From positions 1 to 64,000 of the forward strand of contig NZ_JAHBCL010000008.1 in NCBI RefSeq assembly GCF_018390735.1: a DNA stretch of 64,000 nt. The letters run 5' to 3'. How positions within the stretch are numbered: position 1 is the first letter of the stretch; each line of letters starts with the position of its first letter. Positions 17,280-27,271 of this stretch are shown piece after piece. A program made the position numbers and the translations under genes. Source of the stretch: Fusibacter paucivorans (GTDB taxonomy: Bacteria > Bacillota > Clostridia > Peptostreptococcales > Acidaminobacteraceae). Under the pieces are notes generated by a model. That model worked only from the letters and a program-made list of their open reading frames with translations, was not told where the DNA came from and made no database searches.

Positions 17280-18245
17280 ATGGAAACGCATTATGATAAG
17301 ATGACCATACTGCGCATAGCAAAATATTACTATCTCGATGGGATGAACCAGCAAGAAATTTCTGCGATTGAGAATATTCATCGCTCTCAAATATCGCGTA
17401 TTTTAAAAATGGCAAGGGAACTCGGCTATGTCAAAATACGTGTCAGTACACCTGAAAGTTTTACAGCCGACTATTTGGGCAACCAGCTTCAGGCAATGCT
17501 GCAATTGGGAGAAGTTGCTGTTGCGCCACGCCTTTCAACCAATCAGGATCAGACGGAAGCACTCTATTTTTTCGCGGCGAGAAAGCTCGAAGAAGTGTTG
17601 CCACAGTGCAATAATATTGGAATAGGTCTAGGAAAGACACTTTATCACGTTGCTTCCCAGCTGACGACACAGGTTTCGGAGAAAAAACTCAATTTTTTTT
17701 CAACGGTGGGCTTCTCGGGAACGCATAATCCTTATTTGCAGGGGAGCGTCATTCTAGACAATTTTGTGCGGAAGTTTAATGGCAGTCCTCATTACAATAA
17801 TCTACCGATCTGTGCGGCGATGCACTTACTGTCGCCAATTGATCAAAAACGATACGAAGCATTAAATCGTGCTTATGAAAGCCTTGATACGGTTATTTTA
17901 TCGGTTGGCGGTCAACTCAATATTGATTACCCATACTTTGAAGAATTCTCACTGTTCAGTAAGGATATTAATATAAGTAAAGGGTTAACAAAATCTCATG
18001 CTAATCTTTTGGGACACATTATCTATGATGATGGCACATCATTGGAACTTCCAGATGATTACTGCATTACCAGTATGTCGCTTTCAGCGCTGAAAAAGAT
18101 CCCCAATGTAATATGCATTGCCTTTGGTGAGCAAAAGATTGAGCCGATTATCAGCATTGTTCGACAAGGTTATGTAAAGATGCTGATAACAGATGAGCAG
18201 ACTGCTCAAGTCATGCTGATGAAATTGAAAAATACAGATTTTTAA
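17280..18245 (+). CDS. SorC/DeoR-family sugar-binding transcriptional regulator
   Basis: Regulator of about 321 residues. The N-terminal helix-turn-helix (LDGMNQQEISAIENIHRSQI then SRILKMARELG) is typical of SorC/CggR-type proteins. The rest is the sugar-phosphate-binding domain, with GIGLGKTLYHVA near residue 120 and VILSVGGQL near 210. AGGAGG lies 6 bases before ATG 17280 (3 before an ATG at 17277), so I favour 17280. It is divergent from the kinase/GlpA-like operon; with three identical operators between them it is the obvious regulator of both. SorC proteins usually answer to phosphorylated sugars, which fits a kinase-dehydrogenase pathway. Confidence 0.9.
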   Translation: METHYDKMTILRIAKYYYLDGMNQQEISAIENIHRSQISRILKMARELGYVKIRVSTPESFTADYLGNQLQAMLQLGEVAVAPRLSTNQDQTEALYFFAARKLEEVLPQCNNIGIGLGKTLYHVASQLTTQVSEKKLNFFSTVGFSGTHNPYLQGSVILDNFVRKFNGSPHYNNLPICAAMHLLSPIDQKRYEALNRAYESLDTVILSVGGQLNIDYPYFEEFSLFSKDINISKGLTKSHANLLGHIIYDDGTSLELPDDYCITSMSLSALKKIPNVICIAFGEQKIEPIISIVRQGYVKMLITDEQTAQVMLMKLKNTDF

Positions 18246-18286
18246 TTGTGAAACCGCGTTGAATAATATCATCTCTCAGGCAGGCA

Positions 18287-18319
18287 AAACCCAAGCGATT
18301 AATCGCATTGGGTTTTTTT
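18287..18319 (+). terminator. Terminator after the SorC-type gene
   Basis: AAACCCAA-GCGATT pairs with AATCGC-ATTGGGTTT and is followed by a run of T. Confidence 0.85.
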
Positions 18320-18494
18320 GTGCTAGTTTTTTATACAAAATCGGCTACAATGGGTATGATACTATTGCTAGAAAAAACAGGAAAAGTACATATTACATGG
18401 ATGGCTAAATACATATCATAATTTTTTGTGATGCGTATTTTTTTTGTTTAGAACAGCATTATTCATGATGTTAATCGTTAAGAGGTGATTAAAC

Positions 18495-19538
18495 ATGTCT
18501 GTAAACATTTTGCTGGTCGATTTGGATCCTGATTTTAGACGTCGCTTAAATATTCAAATCAGCAATATCGAACCCGAGCTTTTAAAGCTTATGACGATCG
18601 ACCAAATGTCGATGTCCCAATTTTTTTACATGAATACGTCAGCTTATGAGGTCATTATTACAAAAATGCCTGAAAACGAGGCGCTTCGCCTTAGAATTGC
18701 ATCCAAGCTCAATTCAATGCAAAAAATGATTGTCATATCGGCGTCTGCGCAATACGAAGATGTGCGCAAGGCATTTCGAAATGGCGTGTATGACTACTGG
18801 CTCTATCCTTACGAAGATGAAATTATTTACGAATCACTTTTTAACCTAATTTACGTGAAATTTCAGGGGAAGGCTATCCCTGAGATTCGAAAGCGCATCG
18901 TTGCATATGTGAAGGGGCAGGCGAATGCCAATTTGGATGATTTTCTGATCATTTTCAAGTTTTATACGCATGGGCACAAGACGCCGCAAGCTGTTAAAAA
19001 GTCAATTTTCGATTTAATGAGTGATCTTATTATCGACATTTGCCTCAAACCGTTAAAGTTTGATAAGTTTGCGATTGCTAATTTCTGTACCAATTGGATC
19101 ATGTCCAAAGAGGAAAAGGAGTACGCGTTTATTCAGACAATTCACCGTATGGCCTATTACTATAACGAAGTATTTTTGCCACAGTCCAATGGTGAAATGA
19201 TACGCCGGATCGTTCATCAAGTCCTTAAACCGCCTTACCGAGACACAAACGTTAAGAATGTTGCAGAGAGCTTGTTTGTCAATCAGAGTCACTTAAGTGT
19301 CGTCTTCAAAAAGTATACGGGAATCCCGTTATCGGCTTATATCAAGCGTACAAAATATTATGGTGCAATGTATTTTCTTTTGGAAGAAAATTATCAGACG
19401 ACAGACGTCATGGAGCTTATGGGTTTTAAAGATGGTCCTTACTTTGAAAAGCGCTTTAAAGCGTTTACTGGGACAACGGTAGCCGCATTTGTTCAGAAGT
19501 TGGGACCGTTTGCTGTAAAAAACAATCATTTTCAGTAA
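18495..19538 (+). CDS. Response-regulator-like protein with AraC-type DNA-binding domain
   Basis: Protein of 347 residues. The N-terminal 120 residues are a receiver-like domain: ILLVDLDPDFRRRL has the acidic pair of strand one. The strand-three phosphoacceptor region reads VIITKMPEN where a D-x-x-M-P pattern is expected, so the aspartate is missing. The lysine region is also poor (DYWLYPYEDE). The C-terminal 100 residues are an AraC helix-turn-helix pair: VKNVAESLFVNQSHLSVVFK followed by DVMELMGFKDGPYFEKRFK. It probably binds DNA without phosphorylation. AGAGGTG lies upstream of the ATG. No kinase gene adjoins it; a chemoreceptor gene follows. Confidence 0.82.
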   Translation: MSVNILLVDLDPDFRRRLNIQISNIEPELLKLMTIDQMSMSQFFYMNTSAYEVIITKMPENEALRLRIASKLNSMQKMIVISASAQYEDVRKAFRNGVYDYWLYPYEDEIIYESLFNLIYVKFQGKAIPEIRKRIVAYVKGQANANLDDFLIIFKFYTHGHKTPQAVKKSIFDLMSDLIIDICLKPLKFDKFAIANFCTNWIMSKEEKEYAFIQTIHRMAYYYNEVFLPQSNGEMIRRIVHQVLKPPYRDTNVKNVAESLFVNQSHLSVVFKKYTGIPLSAYIKRTKYYGAMYFLLEENYQTTDVMELMGFKDGPYFEKRFKAFTGTTVAAFVQKLGPFAVKNNHFQ

Positions 19539-19630
19539 AATACCAATCATTTTCTCTAAAGGATAATCTGGTATTTTTGATACACTAAGTAATAAAACAC
19601 AAAATATATCAATTGATTGAGGGGCTTGTT

Positions 19631-21649
19631 ATGGATTTCGGTAAGAAAGTAGGCAGTATTATTATTAGCTTAGTATTATTGACCATCGTCGGCTTAAGTG
19701 TTCTATCAATTAACGAGAGCAAAGCATCCATGCGTTCGTTGCTGGATTCCAATTTGCTGGCCTATAGCGAGGAAGGCGCAAATCAAGTCGGTATCATCCT
19801 TTCTCACGATTTAGCGCTGTTGGAAGAAGTATCGCGGTACATCGCGCTGCAAGATTCAGACGACGCAATGATTAAGACACTGCTGGATGGTGAAACGGAT
19901 CGATTGGGGTATTTAGACTTCGGTATAGCCGGTAAAAACGGAGACGTTGCCTTCACAAAAGGGACCTCAGAAATGGCGGTTGATGGGGACAACTTGATTG
20001 AGGCGGCGCTGCAGGGCGATGAGCGCTATTCCGATGTTTACGTTGATTCGAAAGATGGACAGCTTAAAATCATGTCAGCTGTCCCTATTCAGAAGGGTTC
20101 ATTGATTACTGGGGTACTCGTCGGCATTAAATCGGCTGATTACTTACAGTCGCTTGTGGAAAATATCAAACTCGGTGAAGACAGCTATAGTTTTATATTT
20201 AGTGAAAAGGGTACGATGCTCGTGCACCAGGATAAGACGTTGGTTGAGAACTTCGAGAATGTACTGAACAACAATTCTGGGACTGGCGTCTCGGCATTTT
20301 CAAAGGCATTTGAGCCTGTTGGCATTGGCAATGCCGGCATTGTAGAGTATGCATATGAAGGCACAAACCGGGTAACCAGTGTTGTCCCCATCCCAAATAC
20401 GGGCTGGACCCTAGCAGTGAGTTCTGCAGAAAACGAACTCTTTGCGGGGATTATGACACTTCAAAACAAAATGACAATTTTCGGCGCTGTTTTTCTGGCA
20501 ATTGGTATTATCATTTCGCTGTTTGCAGCACAGTATATTAAAAAACCAATACAAGCCTTGGTTGAATATGCCAACGTCATCGCTTCACTTGATTTAACAC
20601 AGCATGTGAATAACAAGCTGATCAAGCGAAAAGATGAAATCGGTGTTTTAGCGAAGGCGTTTGCCATGATTCAAGAATCACTTGAGGAAGTTATTCACAA
20701 GATTGACAGTTCTTCAACCGATGTTAAAAACTTTTCAGGTGAGTTACAGGAGACATTGCATGCTCAGGCAACAACATCCGTTGAAATCGCCAAGACAGTT
20801 GAAGAAATTGCACAAGGCGCAACGATGCAGGCATCTGAAACAGAAAGTGGCGTTTCGAAGCTTAACTTATTTGGCGAGCAGCTCAATCACAGTGTTGAAA
20901 AAATAAAAGCGCTAAAAAGCGAGAGCGATAAAGTTGACACACTGAAAAATGAAGGTGTCACACTGATGAAGATGCTCAGCGAAAAAAATAATGCTGTGAA
21001 ACAGGCAAGTCATCAAATCTATGAAAGTGTTCGTGAGACAAATGCCTATACACAGGAAATCGATAAGGCCAGCGACATGATTAAAGATATTGCTGACCAG
21101 ACGAACTTGCTGGCACTAAATGCAGCCATTGAAGCGGCGCGTGCTGGCGAAAGCGGCAAGGGGTTTTCCGTGGTAGCGGAAGAGATTAGGAAATTGGCAG
21201 AACAATCAACGACTTTTGCCAAGGATATTTCAGGGCGAATTGAAAAACTTACCCAGAAAAATTCAGACAGCGTTGTGGCAGTAAGTGATGTGGAAAGTGC
21301 ACTTTCTGCACAGTCAGATAGCCTGAAAGATGCCGTGCACAAATTCGACGGCATTGCAGTATCCGTTGGAGCGATTAATGTATCAGTGGAAGATATCATG
21401 ACGCTCTCACATCAGCTTACTGAAAATAAAGATGAATTGCTAAAAACTTTTGAGCACTTTGCAGGTATCTCTGAAGAAAGTGCCGCGGGAACGGAAGAAG
21501 CTTCTGCCGCTATTGATGAGCAGACAGCCTCTATTGAAGAGTTAACAGCTTCGGGAGAGAACCTCAAAAATTTGGCAATGCAGCTAAGTACATTGGTCGC
21601 ACACTTTAAAATTACAGCTAATCGTGAGCTGATGAATACCACGTCGTGA
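19631..21649 (+). CDS. Methyl-accepting chemotaxis protein
   Basis: Transmembrane chemoreceptor of 672 residues. One membrane helix near residues 8-27, an extracytoplasmic Cache-type sensor (about 30-275), a second helix (about 280-300), a HAMP domain after [15 protein letters not shown], then the signalling coiled coil with the conserved hairpin tip [20 protein letters not shown]. The start ATG 19631 has GAGGGG 7 bases upstream; an in-frame TTG further up is weaker. It senses an external solute, not identifiable from sequence, and reports to CheA/CheW, which are not in this window. No C-terminal CheR-docking pentapeptide is obvious. Confidence 0.93.
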   Translation: MDFGKKVGSIIISLVLLTIVGLSVLSINESKASMRSLLDSNLLAYSEEGANQVGIILSHDLALLEEVSRYIALQDSDDAMIKTLLDGETDRLGYLDFGIAGKNGDVAFTKGTSEMAVDGDNLIEAALQGDERYSDVYVDSKDGQLKIMSAVPIQKGSLITGVLVGIKSADYLQSLVENIKLGEDSYSFIFSEKGTMLVHQDKTLVENFENVLNNNSGTGVSAFSKAFEPVGIGNAGIVEYAYEGTNRVTSVVPIPNTGWTLAVSSAENELFAGIMTLQNKMTIFGAVFLAIGIIISLFAAQYIKKPIQALVEYANVIASLDLTQHVNNKLIKRKDEIGVLAKAFAMIQESLEEVIHKIDSSSTDVKNFSGELQETLHAQATTSVEIAKTVEEIAQGATMQASETESGVSKLNLFGEQLNHSVEKIKALKSESDKVDTLKNEGVTLMKMLSEKNNAVKQASHQIYESVRETNAYTQEIDKASDMIKDIADQTNLLALNAAIEAARAGESGKGFSVVAEEIRKLAEQSTTFAKDISGRIEKLTQKNSDSVVAVSDVESALSAQSDSLKDAVHKFDGIAVSVGAINVSVEDIMTLSHQLTENKDELLKTFEHFAGISEESAAGTEEASAAIDEQTASIEELTASGENLKNLAMQLSTLVAHFKITANRELMNTTS

Positions 21650-22101
21650 AATTAGCAATCAAGTGACGATAAAATAAGCAAGAAAGACACCCTGCGCCCG
21701 TAATAATTTTCTGAACGTCGACAATAGAGAACATTTTAAGCAATTTTGTCGAAGCTTTGTTCAAATCTCATGCGCCTTGGAACAGACATAATATAGGCGA
21801 TCAAATGCCTAAATCATACCATTCAGTGGATGGCTCATGCCATCGCCGATTGGTAAAAATATATCAAATTCCAATTTCATTTACCTTTGCGCATGTTGGT
21901 TTGGACTACTTCGCAAGAAAGTCATTCAAAGGATCTACGAAAAAGTAATGGTGATCAGTTGCATGTTTTCTCAAAAAAAATTGGCGATGAGCGACAGACC
22001 ACGCATCAGAAGACAGATGGCAGCTTTACCTTCACGGGCGCCTTTGGGGTGTTAACATTACATAATTTGGTCACACATGGGAGCGCGTCAGGGGGGGAAG
22101 A
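21650..22101 (+). other. 450-base gap before the truncated HD-GYP gene
   Basis: Frames here are short and overlap each other. I find no convincing gene, paired promoter boxes or terminator. A remnant of a PocR-type domain could be expected because the next protein lacks one, but I cannot show it. Confidence 0.35.
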
Positions 22102-23196
22102 ATGCATAATTTAAAGGCATTAGAGGCATCTTATCAAGATGTAACGGCGTTAAATGACAAGTTGAACCAAATGAACTTGGAATTGGTGGCAAAGCATAAG
22201 GCAGTCATGAAAAAGGAGCGACGCTATCGCGTTTTGATTGAACATATGAAGCAGGGGATCTTCATATTTGAAGAAAAAAGCGGTGAAGTGGGAGGACAGA
22301 ATGATTTTGAGCTAATTGATATGAATTCTGCTATGAAGCAAATACTATCGGAAATAACAGCCATTACTGGACTCGACAATATCAATGATCTTCAAATGAT
22401 AAAAGAAATCAAATTGCTAATGGCACTATCAAAAAAGGGAACAAAACTATTCACCGATTCGATCACTAAACGGTACTATCAGATAGAACATGAACACTTA
22501 ACCGATCGTGAGTTCATGGTTTGTGTCACAGATAAGACGCAACTGTACGAAAAGTTTGAAAATCGTCGGAAGCAAATGTGGGATCTCGTATCCTCTATGG
22601 GAAAATTGGTAGAAAAACGTGATTTGTATACCGCTGAACACCAGAAGAAAGTGGCGGCTCTGGCTGTGAGGATTGCTGTAGAAATGGGGCTTTCCAGCTG
22701 GCGAATTGAAAGTATTTACCTTGCGAGCCTCGTTCATGACATTGGTAAAATTAGTATTCCGTCTGAGATATTGGTCAAACCGGATCGACTGGCTGAAATT
22801 GAATATGAATTAATGAAGACACATGTGATGTCGGGATATGATATCTTAAGCAATGTCCATACGTCAACACCATTGGCCGATATCGTTAAGCAGCATCATG
22901 AACGTTTAGATGGGTCTGGTTATCCGCTGGGACTTAAGGGGGATGAGATGAGTTTAGAGGCAAAGATCGTGGCGGTGGCTGATGTTTTTGAAGCGATTAA
23001 TTCACATCGTCCTTATCGTCCTTCGCTGGGGATGTCATTTGCACTTCGACATTTGAATGAGTTTAAAGGACGTCTCTATGATGAAAGAGCTGTTGAAATC
23101 TGTACGGAACTGTCAAATAGGACACCGTGGACACTAAATGATGTTGAGCAGTATTTCGAGAATCTAGTGATCACTTCCAACGTGTCGCCAGAATGA
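22102..23196 (+). CDS. PAS-HD-GYP protein lacking the N-terminal sensor of its paralogue
   Basis: Predicted cyclic-di-GMP phosphodiesterase of 364 residues. A coiled-coil start (EASYQDVTALNDKLNQMN) leads into a PAS-like domain (about 35-155) and an HD-GYP domain: LVHDIGK near residue 211, HHERLDGSGYP near 265-272. It is closely similar to the 548-residue protein at 33142, from that protein's EASYQDV to the C-terminus, but misses its 180-residue PocR-type part. GGGGGGGAAG just before the ATG is a strong ribosome site, so the short form is probably expressed. Function: lowers c-di-GMP in response to an unknown signal. Confidence 0.87.
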   Translation: MHNLKALEASYQDVTALNDKLNQMNLELVAKHKAVMKKERRYRVLIEHMKQGIFIFEEKSGEVGGQNDFELIDMNSAMKQILSEITAITGLDNINDLQMIKEIKLLMALSKKGTKLFTDSITKRYYQIEHEHLTDREFMVCVTDKTQLYEKFENRRKQMWDLVSSMGKLVEKRDLYTAEHQKKVAALAVRIAVEMGLSSWRIESIYLASLVHDIGKISIPSEILVKPDRLAEIEYELMKTHVMSGYDILSNVHTSTPLADIVKQHHERLDGSGYPLGLKGDEMSLEAKIVAVADVFEAINSHRPYRPSLGMSFALRHLNEFKGRLYDERAVEICTELSNRTPWTLNDVEQYFENLVITSNVSPE

Positions 23197-23373
23197 TAAT
23201 GAAGAAAGAATAATAATGGGAAGCGAAAGATTTCATACACATTGATAGAATGTTTGCTTCAACGACAAGATGCTATTGTGATTATGATGCCAATGATGAT
23301 GATCTATTTAAAGAATTTGTAATGGCATCCTTAAAAGACATATAATATAGAAGAAAACTGAAAAAAATAAAAA

Positions 23374-23411
23374 GCAGCCCCTTTATCGCAAGGACGATAG
23401 AGGGGCTGTTT
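23374..23411. terminator. Bidirectional terminator
   Basis: GCAGCCCCTTTATCG pairs with CGATAGAGGGGCTG with one mismatch, with A-rich sequence on the left and T-rich on the right. It lies between the convergent HD-GYP and epimerase genes and can serve both. Confidence 0.8.
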
Positions 23412-23452
23412 GTAAAGAGAAATTGAACGGCTAAAAGCCATTAGGGGTAGTG

Positions 23453-24565
23453 TTATCGTTTAATTTCTTGTTTATAGTAAGTTAGCTTATCTAGATAGTC
23501 GACATCCGGTTCAAAGCCGATTCCCGGTTTATCCGGAACATAGAGCATTGCTCGGCTGTCAATTTTCATTGGCTGTTTAATGACATCGCGTTCCCAGTAG
23601 CGATCTGATGCAGGTATATCGCCAGGATATTTATAGTTTGGCAGGGAAGCAACTGCAACATTATGTGCTCTTGCAATGCCCGTATCAAGCATGCCGCCGC
23701 ACCAAACGGGGATATCATTTGCCATGCAGATGTCATGAACTTTTTTAGCCTCAGTAAGGCCGCCGACGCGTGCCACTTTAATATTGATCGTTTTAGTACT
23801 GCCGAGTTCAATAGCCTTTCTGGCATCTTCTGCATCATGGATGCTTTCATCAAGGCAGATCGGCGTATTCATAACCGCTTGTAAATGTCTGTGATCGACG
23901 ATGTCGTCATGAGAAAGCGGTTGTTCGATCATGAGTAGATTGAGCTTGTCCATTTCTTTAAAAAGTTCCAGATCAGCCAGTGTATAAGCAGAATTGGCAT
24001 CTACCATCAGCATGATGTCGCCAAAGCGTTTGCGGATACCTTCCAAATAGTTCAAGTCTTTGCCGGGTTTGATTTTGATTTTTACACGACGATAGCCTTC
24101 TTTCATGTAGCCGTCAATGACATGTAATAAATCATCCAAACTATTTTGAACGCCAATACTGACGCCTGTTTCTACTTCCGTTCTGGTACCGCCGAGTGCT
24201 TTAGAAACGGAGATGCCATTTTCCTTAGCATATAGATCCCAGATGGCACAATCAAGTGCGGATTTTGCCATGTTATTGCGTCGTACTTTTGAGAAGAGCG
24301 CGTTAACATCTTCTGGGTGATTAATCGTCTCTTGGCTAAACAACATTGGCACGAGGAAATTTTCAATGGTATACCATGCGGAACCAATGGTTTCCTCATT
24401 GTAAAACGGATGCTCAAAGGCTGAGCAATCGCCATACCCGATGTGATCTTTTGAATGTGCCTCGACAGCGATGAAGTGTTTGTCAAACATACGTGCAAAG
24501 CTCGTTTCAAAAGGTGTTCTAAAAGTTATCTTTACTTTACGCAAAACGATTTTTTCAATTTTCAT
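23453..24565 (-). CDS. Enolase-superfamily racemase/epimerase (NSAR/OSBS-like), copy 1
   Basis: Cytosolic enzyme of 370 residues of the muconate-lactonising subgroup. The catalytic set is complete: K162 and K164 (KIKIKPG), metal ligands D189 (MVDANSAY), E214 (IEQPL) and D239 (CLDESI), and K263 (NIKVARVGG). This spacing matches N-acylamino-acid racemases/o-succinylbenzoate synthases. No menaquinone genes are nearby, so racemisation of N-acylamino acids or dipeptides is more likely. It is the last gene of a leftward operon with a paralogue and a YfcC transporter. AAAGGAG precedes the ATG. Dipeptide epimerase or a lactonising reaction cannot be excluded. Confidence 0.87.
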   Translation of the reverse strand: MKIEKIVLRKVKITFRTPFETSFARMFDKHFIAVEAHSKDHIGYGDCSAFEHPFYNEETIGSAWYTIENFLVPMLFSQETINHPEDVNALFSKVRRNNMAKSALDCAIWDLYAKENGISVSKALGGTRTEVETGVSIGVQNSLDDLLHVIDGYMKEGYRRVKIKIKPGKDLNYLEGIRKRFGDIMLMVDANSAYTLADLELFKEMDKLNLLMIEQPLSHDDIVDHRHLQAVMNTPICLDESIHDAEDARKAIELGSTKTINIKVARVGGLTEAKKVHDICMANDIPVWCGGMLDTGIARAHNVAVASLPNYKYPGDIPASDRYWERDVIKQPMKIDSRAMLYVPDKPGIGFEPDVDYLDKLTYYKQEIKR

Positions 24566-24595
24566 AACGGACTCCTTTATAGTGAGTAAGGATAA

Positions 24596-25708
24596 TCAGG
24601 CTTTGATGACTTCTATTGCGACCATCATACGTTCGATCGCCGCTTCGTCAACGTCATAGTGGATGCCGTTCTGTTCATCTGGTACAATGAGCGTACAATC
24701 TTTTGTAATGTTGACATATGGAATGGTAATGTCTTCATGGAAGTAGCGATTGCTGGCAGCAATATCATGGGCGAGTGTGAAATTTGGTAAACTCGCCAGT
24801 GATATGTTTTGAACTCTGCCAATGCCGAGTTCGGTCATGCCGCCGCACCAGACCGGAATACCGTTTGCCATGCAGACATCGTGTATCTTGATGGCTTCGG
24901 TAATGCCGCCGCATCGGCTGGATTTGATGTTAATGATGCCGCATGCATTGATGCTAATGGCTTTTCGCGCATCTTCAGCGGAGATGATACTTTCATCTAA
25001 GCAGATTGGTGTTTGAATAGCCTTTTGCAAAACGGCGTGATCAATAATATCGTCCTCACCAAGCGGCTGTTCAATATAGGCGAGATGGTATTCATCCATG
25101 GCCTTAAAAAGATCGATGTCGTCAAGTGAATATGCCGAGTTGGCATCAATCGTCATGACGATATCCGGGAAGTGTTTTCTCACCGCTTTGACGACCTCAA
25201 GATCCCAGCCGGGCTTGATTTTTATCTTTGTACGGTGATAACCTTCAGCGAGGTATTTTTCGATTTTTTTCAGCAAGTCGGTGACAGTAGGCTCAATGCC
25301 TAAACTAACACCAACTTTAATTTCTGATTGCGTTCCGCCTAATAATGTCTTGAGCGATTTTTGATCGCGCTGCATTTTTAGATCCCATATCGCATTTTCA
25401 ACAGCTGCAATGGCAAGTTTGTTGCCGCGAATAAAGGCAACTCTGGAAAGATAATCATCTGGATCGGCAATGTCTTTGCCAATGATTGCCGGTGCAATCA
25501 TGTTTTTGATGATGTGCAGGCAAGTGCCGTTATCTTCCGGGTTGTAAAGCGGTGCAAAGAATGCTTTACACTCACCATAACCGACGATCCCTTCAGAATA
25601 GAGCTTCACAATCAGTGCATCTCTGACCGTAAACTTTGTGAAGCTCGTTTGAAAAGGATGTGCGAATGGATTATTGACTCTAATAATATCAATGCGTTCG
25701 ATTTTCAT
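24596..25708 (-). CDS. Enolase-superfamily racemase/epimerase (NSAR/OSBS-like), copy 2
   Basis: Paralogue of the downstream gene, same length (370 residues) and clearly similar along its whole length. Catalytic residues are all present: K161/K163 (KIKIKPGWD), D188, E213, D238 and K262 (IKSSRCGG). The 20s-loop differs from copy 1 (TSFTKFTVRD against TSFARMFDKH), the region that usually sets substrate choice, so the two probably act on different N-acyl or dipeptide substrates. It is 30 bases upstream of copy 1 and 60 bases downstream of the YfcC transporter gene. GAGGG lies about 9 bases before the ATG. Confidence 0.87.
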   Translation of the reverse strand: MKIERIDIIRVNNPFAHPFQTSFTKFTVRDALIVKLYSEGIVGYGECKAFFAPLYNPEDNGTCLHIIKNMIAPAIIGKDIADPDDYLSRVAFIRGNKLAIAAVENAIWDLKMQRDQKSLKTLLGGTQSEIKVGVSLGIEPTVTDLLKKIEKYLAEGYHRTKIKIKPGWDLEVVKAVRKHFPDIVMTIDANSAYSLDDIDLFKAMDEYHLAYIEQPLGEDDIIDHAVLQKAIQTPICLDESIISAEDARKAISINACGIINIKSSRCGGITEAIKIHDVCMANGIPVWCGGMTELGIGRVQNISLASLPNFTLAHDIAASNRYFHEDITIPYVNITKDCTLIVPDEQNGIHYDVDEAAIERMMVAIEVIKA

Positions 25709-25768
25709 GCTGGTGTGCCCTCTTTCTTATATTAATAACTGTAAAATGCAGATGATTTAATGAATAAT

Positions 25769-27157
25769 TTATTGCCAGCCGATGGCTACACCAACGATAA
25801 TAGCACAGGTTGAAATGAGTGTCCAAATACCGACGAGCGGTAAAATAAACTTCAGCCATTTTTGGTAAGAAATTCTTGCCAGACCGATAAAGCCCATCAA
25901 TGTTCCAGAAGTTGGGATGATGAGGTTTGTAATACCATCACCATATTTGTAGCCTGAAATAATGACTTGTTTAGAAAGGCCGATAACGTCGCCAAGTGGT
26001 GCTAAAATTGGCATAACGACTGCTGCTTGACCACTGCCTGACGGTACGAAGAAGTTAAAGATCCAGTTAAAGAAGAAAATCAGAACACCGGATACCATTC
26101 TTGAAGTAGATGCAAGCGGTAAAGAGCAATAGTAAATAATGGTTGAAATGACATTGCCGTTTGTGAGGACAACGGAAATTGCCGTTGCAAAACCAATGAG
26201 CAATGCAGAGTATGTCGCCATTTTACAGCCATCAATAAAAGATTTTGCCATGCCGTTAACGGACATTTTTGTTAAGACGCCTGCAAAGACTGCTAAGAAA
26301 ATGGTTACCGTATTGAGCTCATTCATGCTCCATTTGTAGTTCAGCGCACCGTAGATGTAAATGCCGAATGCGACGAAAATGGCGAGTAAAATGATTTTGT
26401 GTTTGCCGTCAAAATCGATTTTTTGATCTTCGTGAACGTCAACTGCCCAGTCGTACTTGTCAGTGCCGAGTGCGGAACTCGCAGGATTAGCCATGACTTT
26501 TTGAGCGTAACGCATGAGGAAGATTGCAGTTGCAATGAGTGCAATAACGAAAACAGCCGTTCTAAATCCGATCCCTGATAAAACCGGAACGCCGGCAATC
26601 GTTTGTGCAACTTGAACGGTAAAAGGTCCCATACCGCCGAAAACAAAACCAACATAAGTTCCGAGGTACATCATTGAGAGACCGACAATTGGGTCCATCT
26701 TAAGCTTGCGGGCAATGACGAGGCCGATTGGGATAAAGACGATGGTTTGGTTAACGATGATTTCCAAATAACCGAGAATTGACATAGCAGTCAAAATAAC
26801 GGGAATGAGGAAAATGATTTTATCTTTCAATCGATTTGAAAGCGAGTCAATACCTGCTTCAATGGCACCTGTATCATTGATGACTTTAAAAGCACCTGAA
26901 ACGAGGAAGATTGAAAAGATAATTTTAGCACCCTTGATCATACCAAGACTGATTGATTGAATGGCATCAAAAAGGTTGACTGGTGTTCTGTCGACAAAGT
27001 GAAATGAGTTCGGGTCAATTGTTGTTGTGTCCGGAAATTTGTCATAAATCCCAGCAGGAATAATGTAGGTCAATATTGCTGCAAAAATGATAAAAAAGAG
27101 TAGTAGTGCATAGGTATCAGGAATTTGAAACTTTTTCTTGTTAGCTTTTGGCTCCAT
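25769..27157 (-). CDS. YfcC family transporter
   Basis: Integral membrane permease of 462 residues with about 12 hydrophobic helices. The start region FQIPDTYALLLF, followed by LTYIIPAGIYD, is diagnostic of the YfcC/AbgT-related ion transporter family. A glycine-rich FVPSGSGQAAVVMPILAPLGD lies in the C-terminal half. Members take up carboxylates, peptides or amino acids. I choose ATG 27157 with AGGGGGG about 6 bases upstream; a TTG-type start at 27184 is weaker. First gene of the operon with the two racemases, so its cargo is probably the N-acylamino acid or dipeptide they act on. Confidence 0.87.
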   Translation of the reverse strand: MEPKANKKKFQIPDTYALLLFFIIFAAILTYIIPAGIYDKFPDTTTIDPNSFHFVDRTPVNLFDAIQSISLGMIKGAKIIFSIFLVSGAFKVINDTGAIEAGIDSLSNRLKDKIIFLIPVILTAMSILGYLEIIVNQTIVFIPIGLVIARKLKMDPIVGLSMMYLGTYVGFVFGGMGPFTVQVAQTIAGVPVLSGIGFRTAVFVIALIATAIFLMRYAQKVMANPASSALGTDKYDWAVDVHEDQKIDFDGKHKIILLAIFVAFGIYIYGALNYKWSMNELNTVTIFLAVFAGVLTKMSVNGMAKSFIDGCKMATYSALLIGFATAISVVLTNGNVISTIIYYCSLPLASTSRMVSGVLIFFFNWIFNFFVPSGSGQAAVVMPILAPLGDVIGLSKQVIISGYKYGDGITNLIIPTSGTLMGFIGLARISYQKWLKFILPLVGIWTLISTCAIIVGVAIGWQ

Positions 27158-27271
27158 AAGACGCCCCCCTTGTTTTAATTGCATATTACAGTTATTTAAT
27201 ATATAATCACATAATATACAAAATGTTGTTGACTGAATATTGTCTAAAATTTGTCTGAAATAGGTGATGAT

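Noticed and set aside
21757-22101. Decayed PocR-type domain before the truncated HD-GYP gene
   Set aside because: A short FAHVGLDYFA-like match is suggestive, but the frame is short, the cysteines are missing and the rest does not align.
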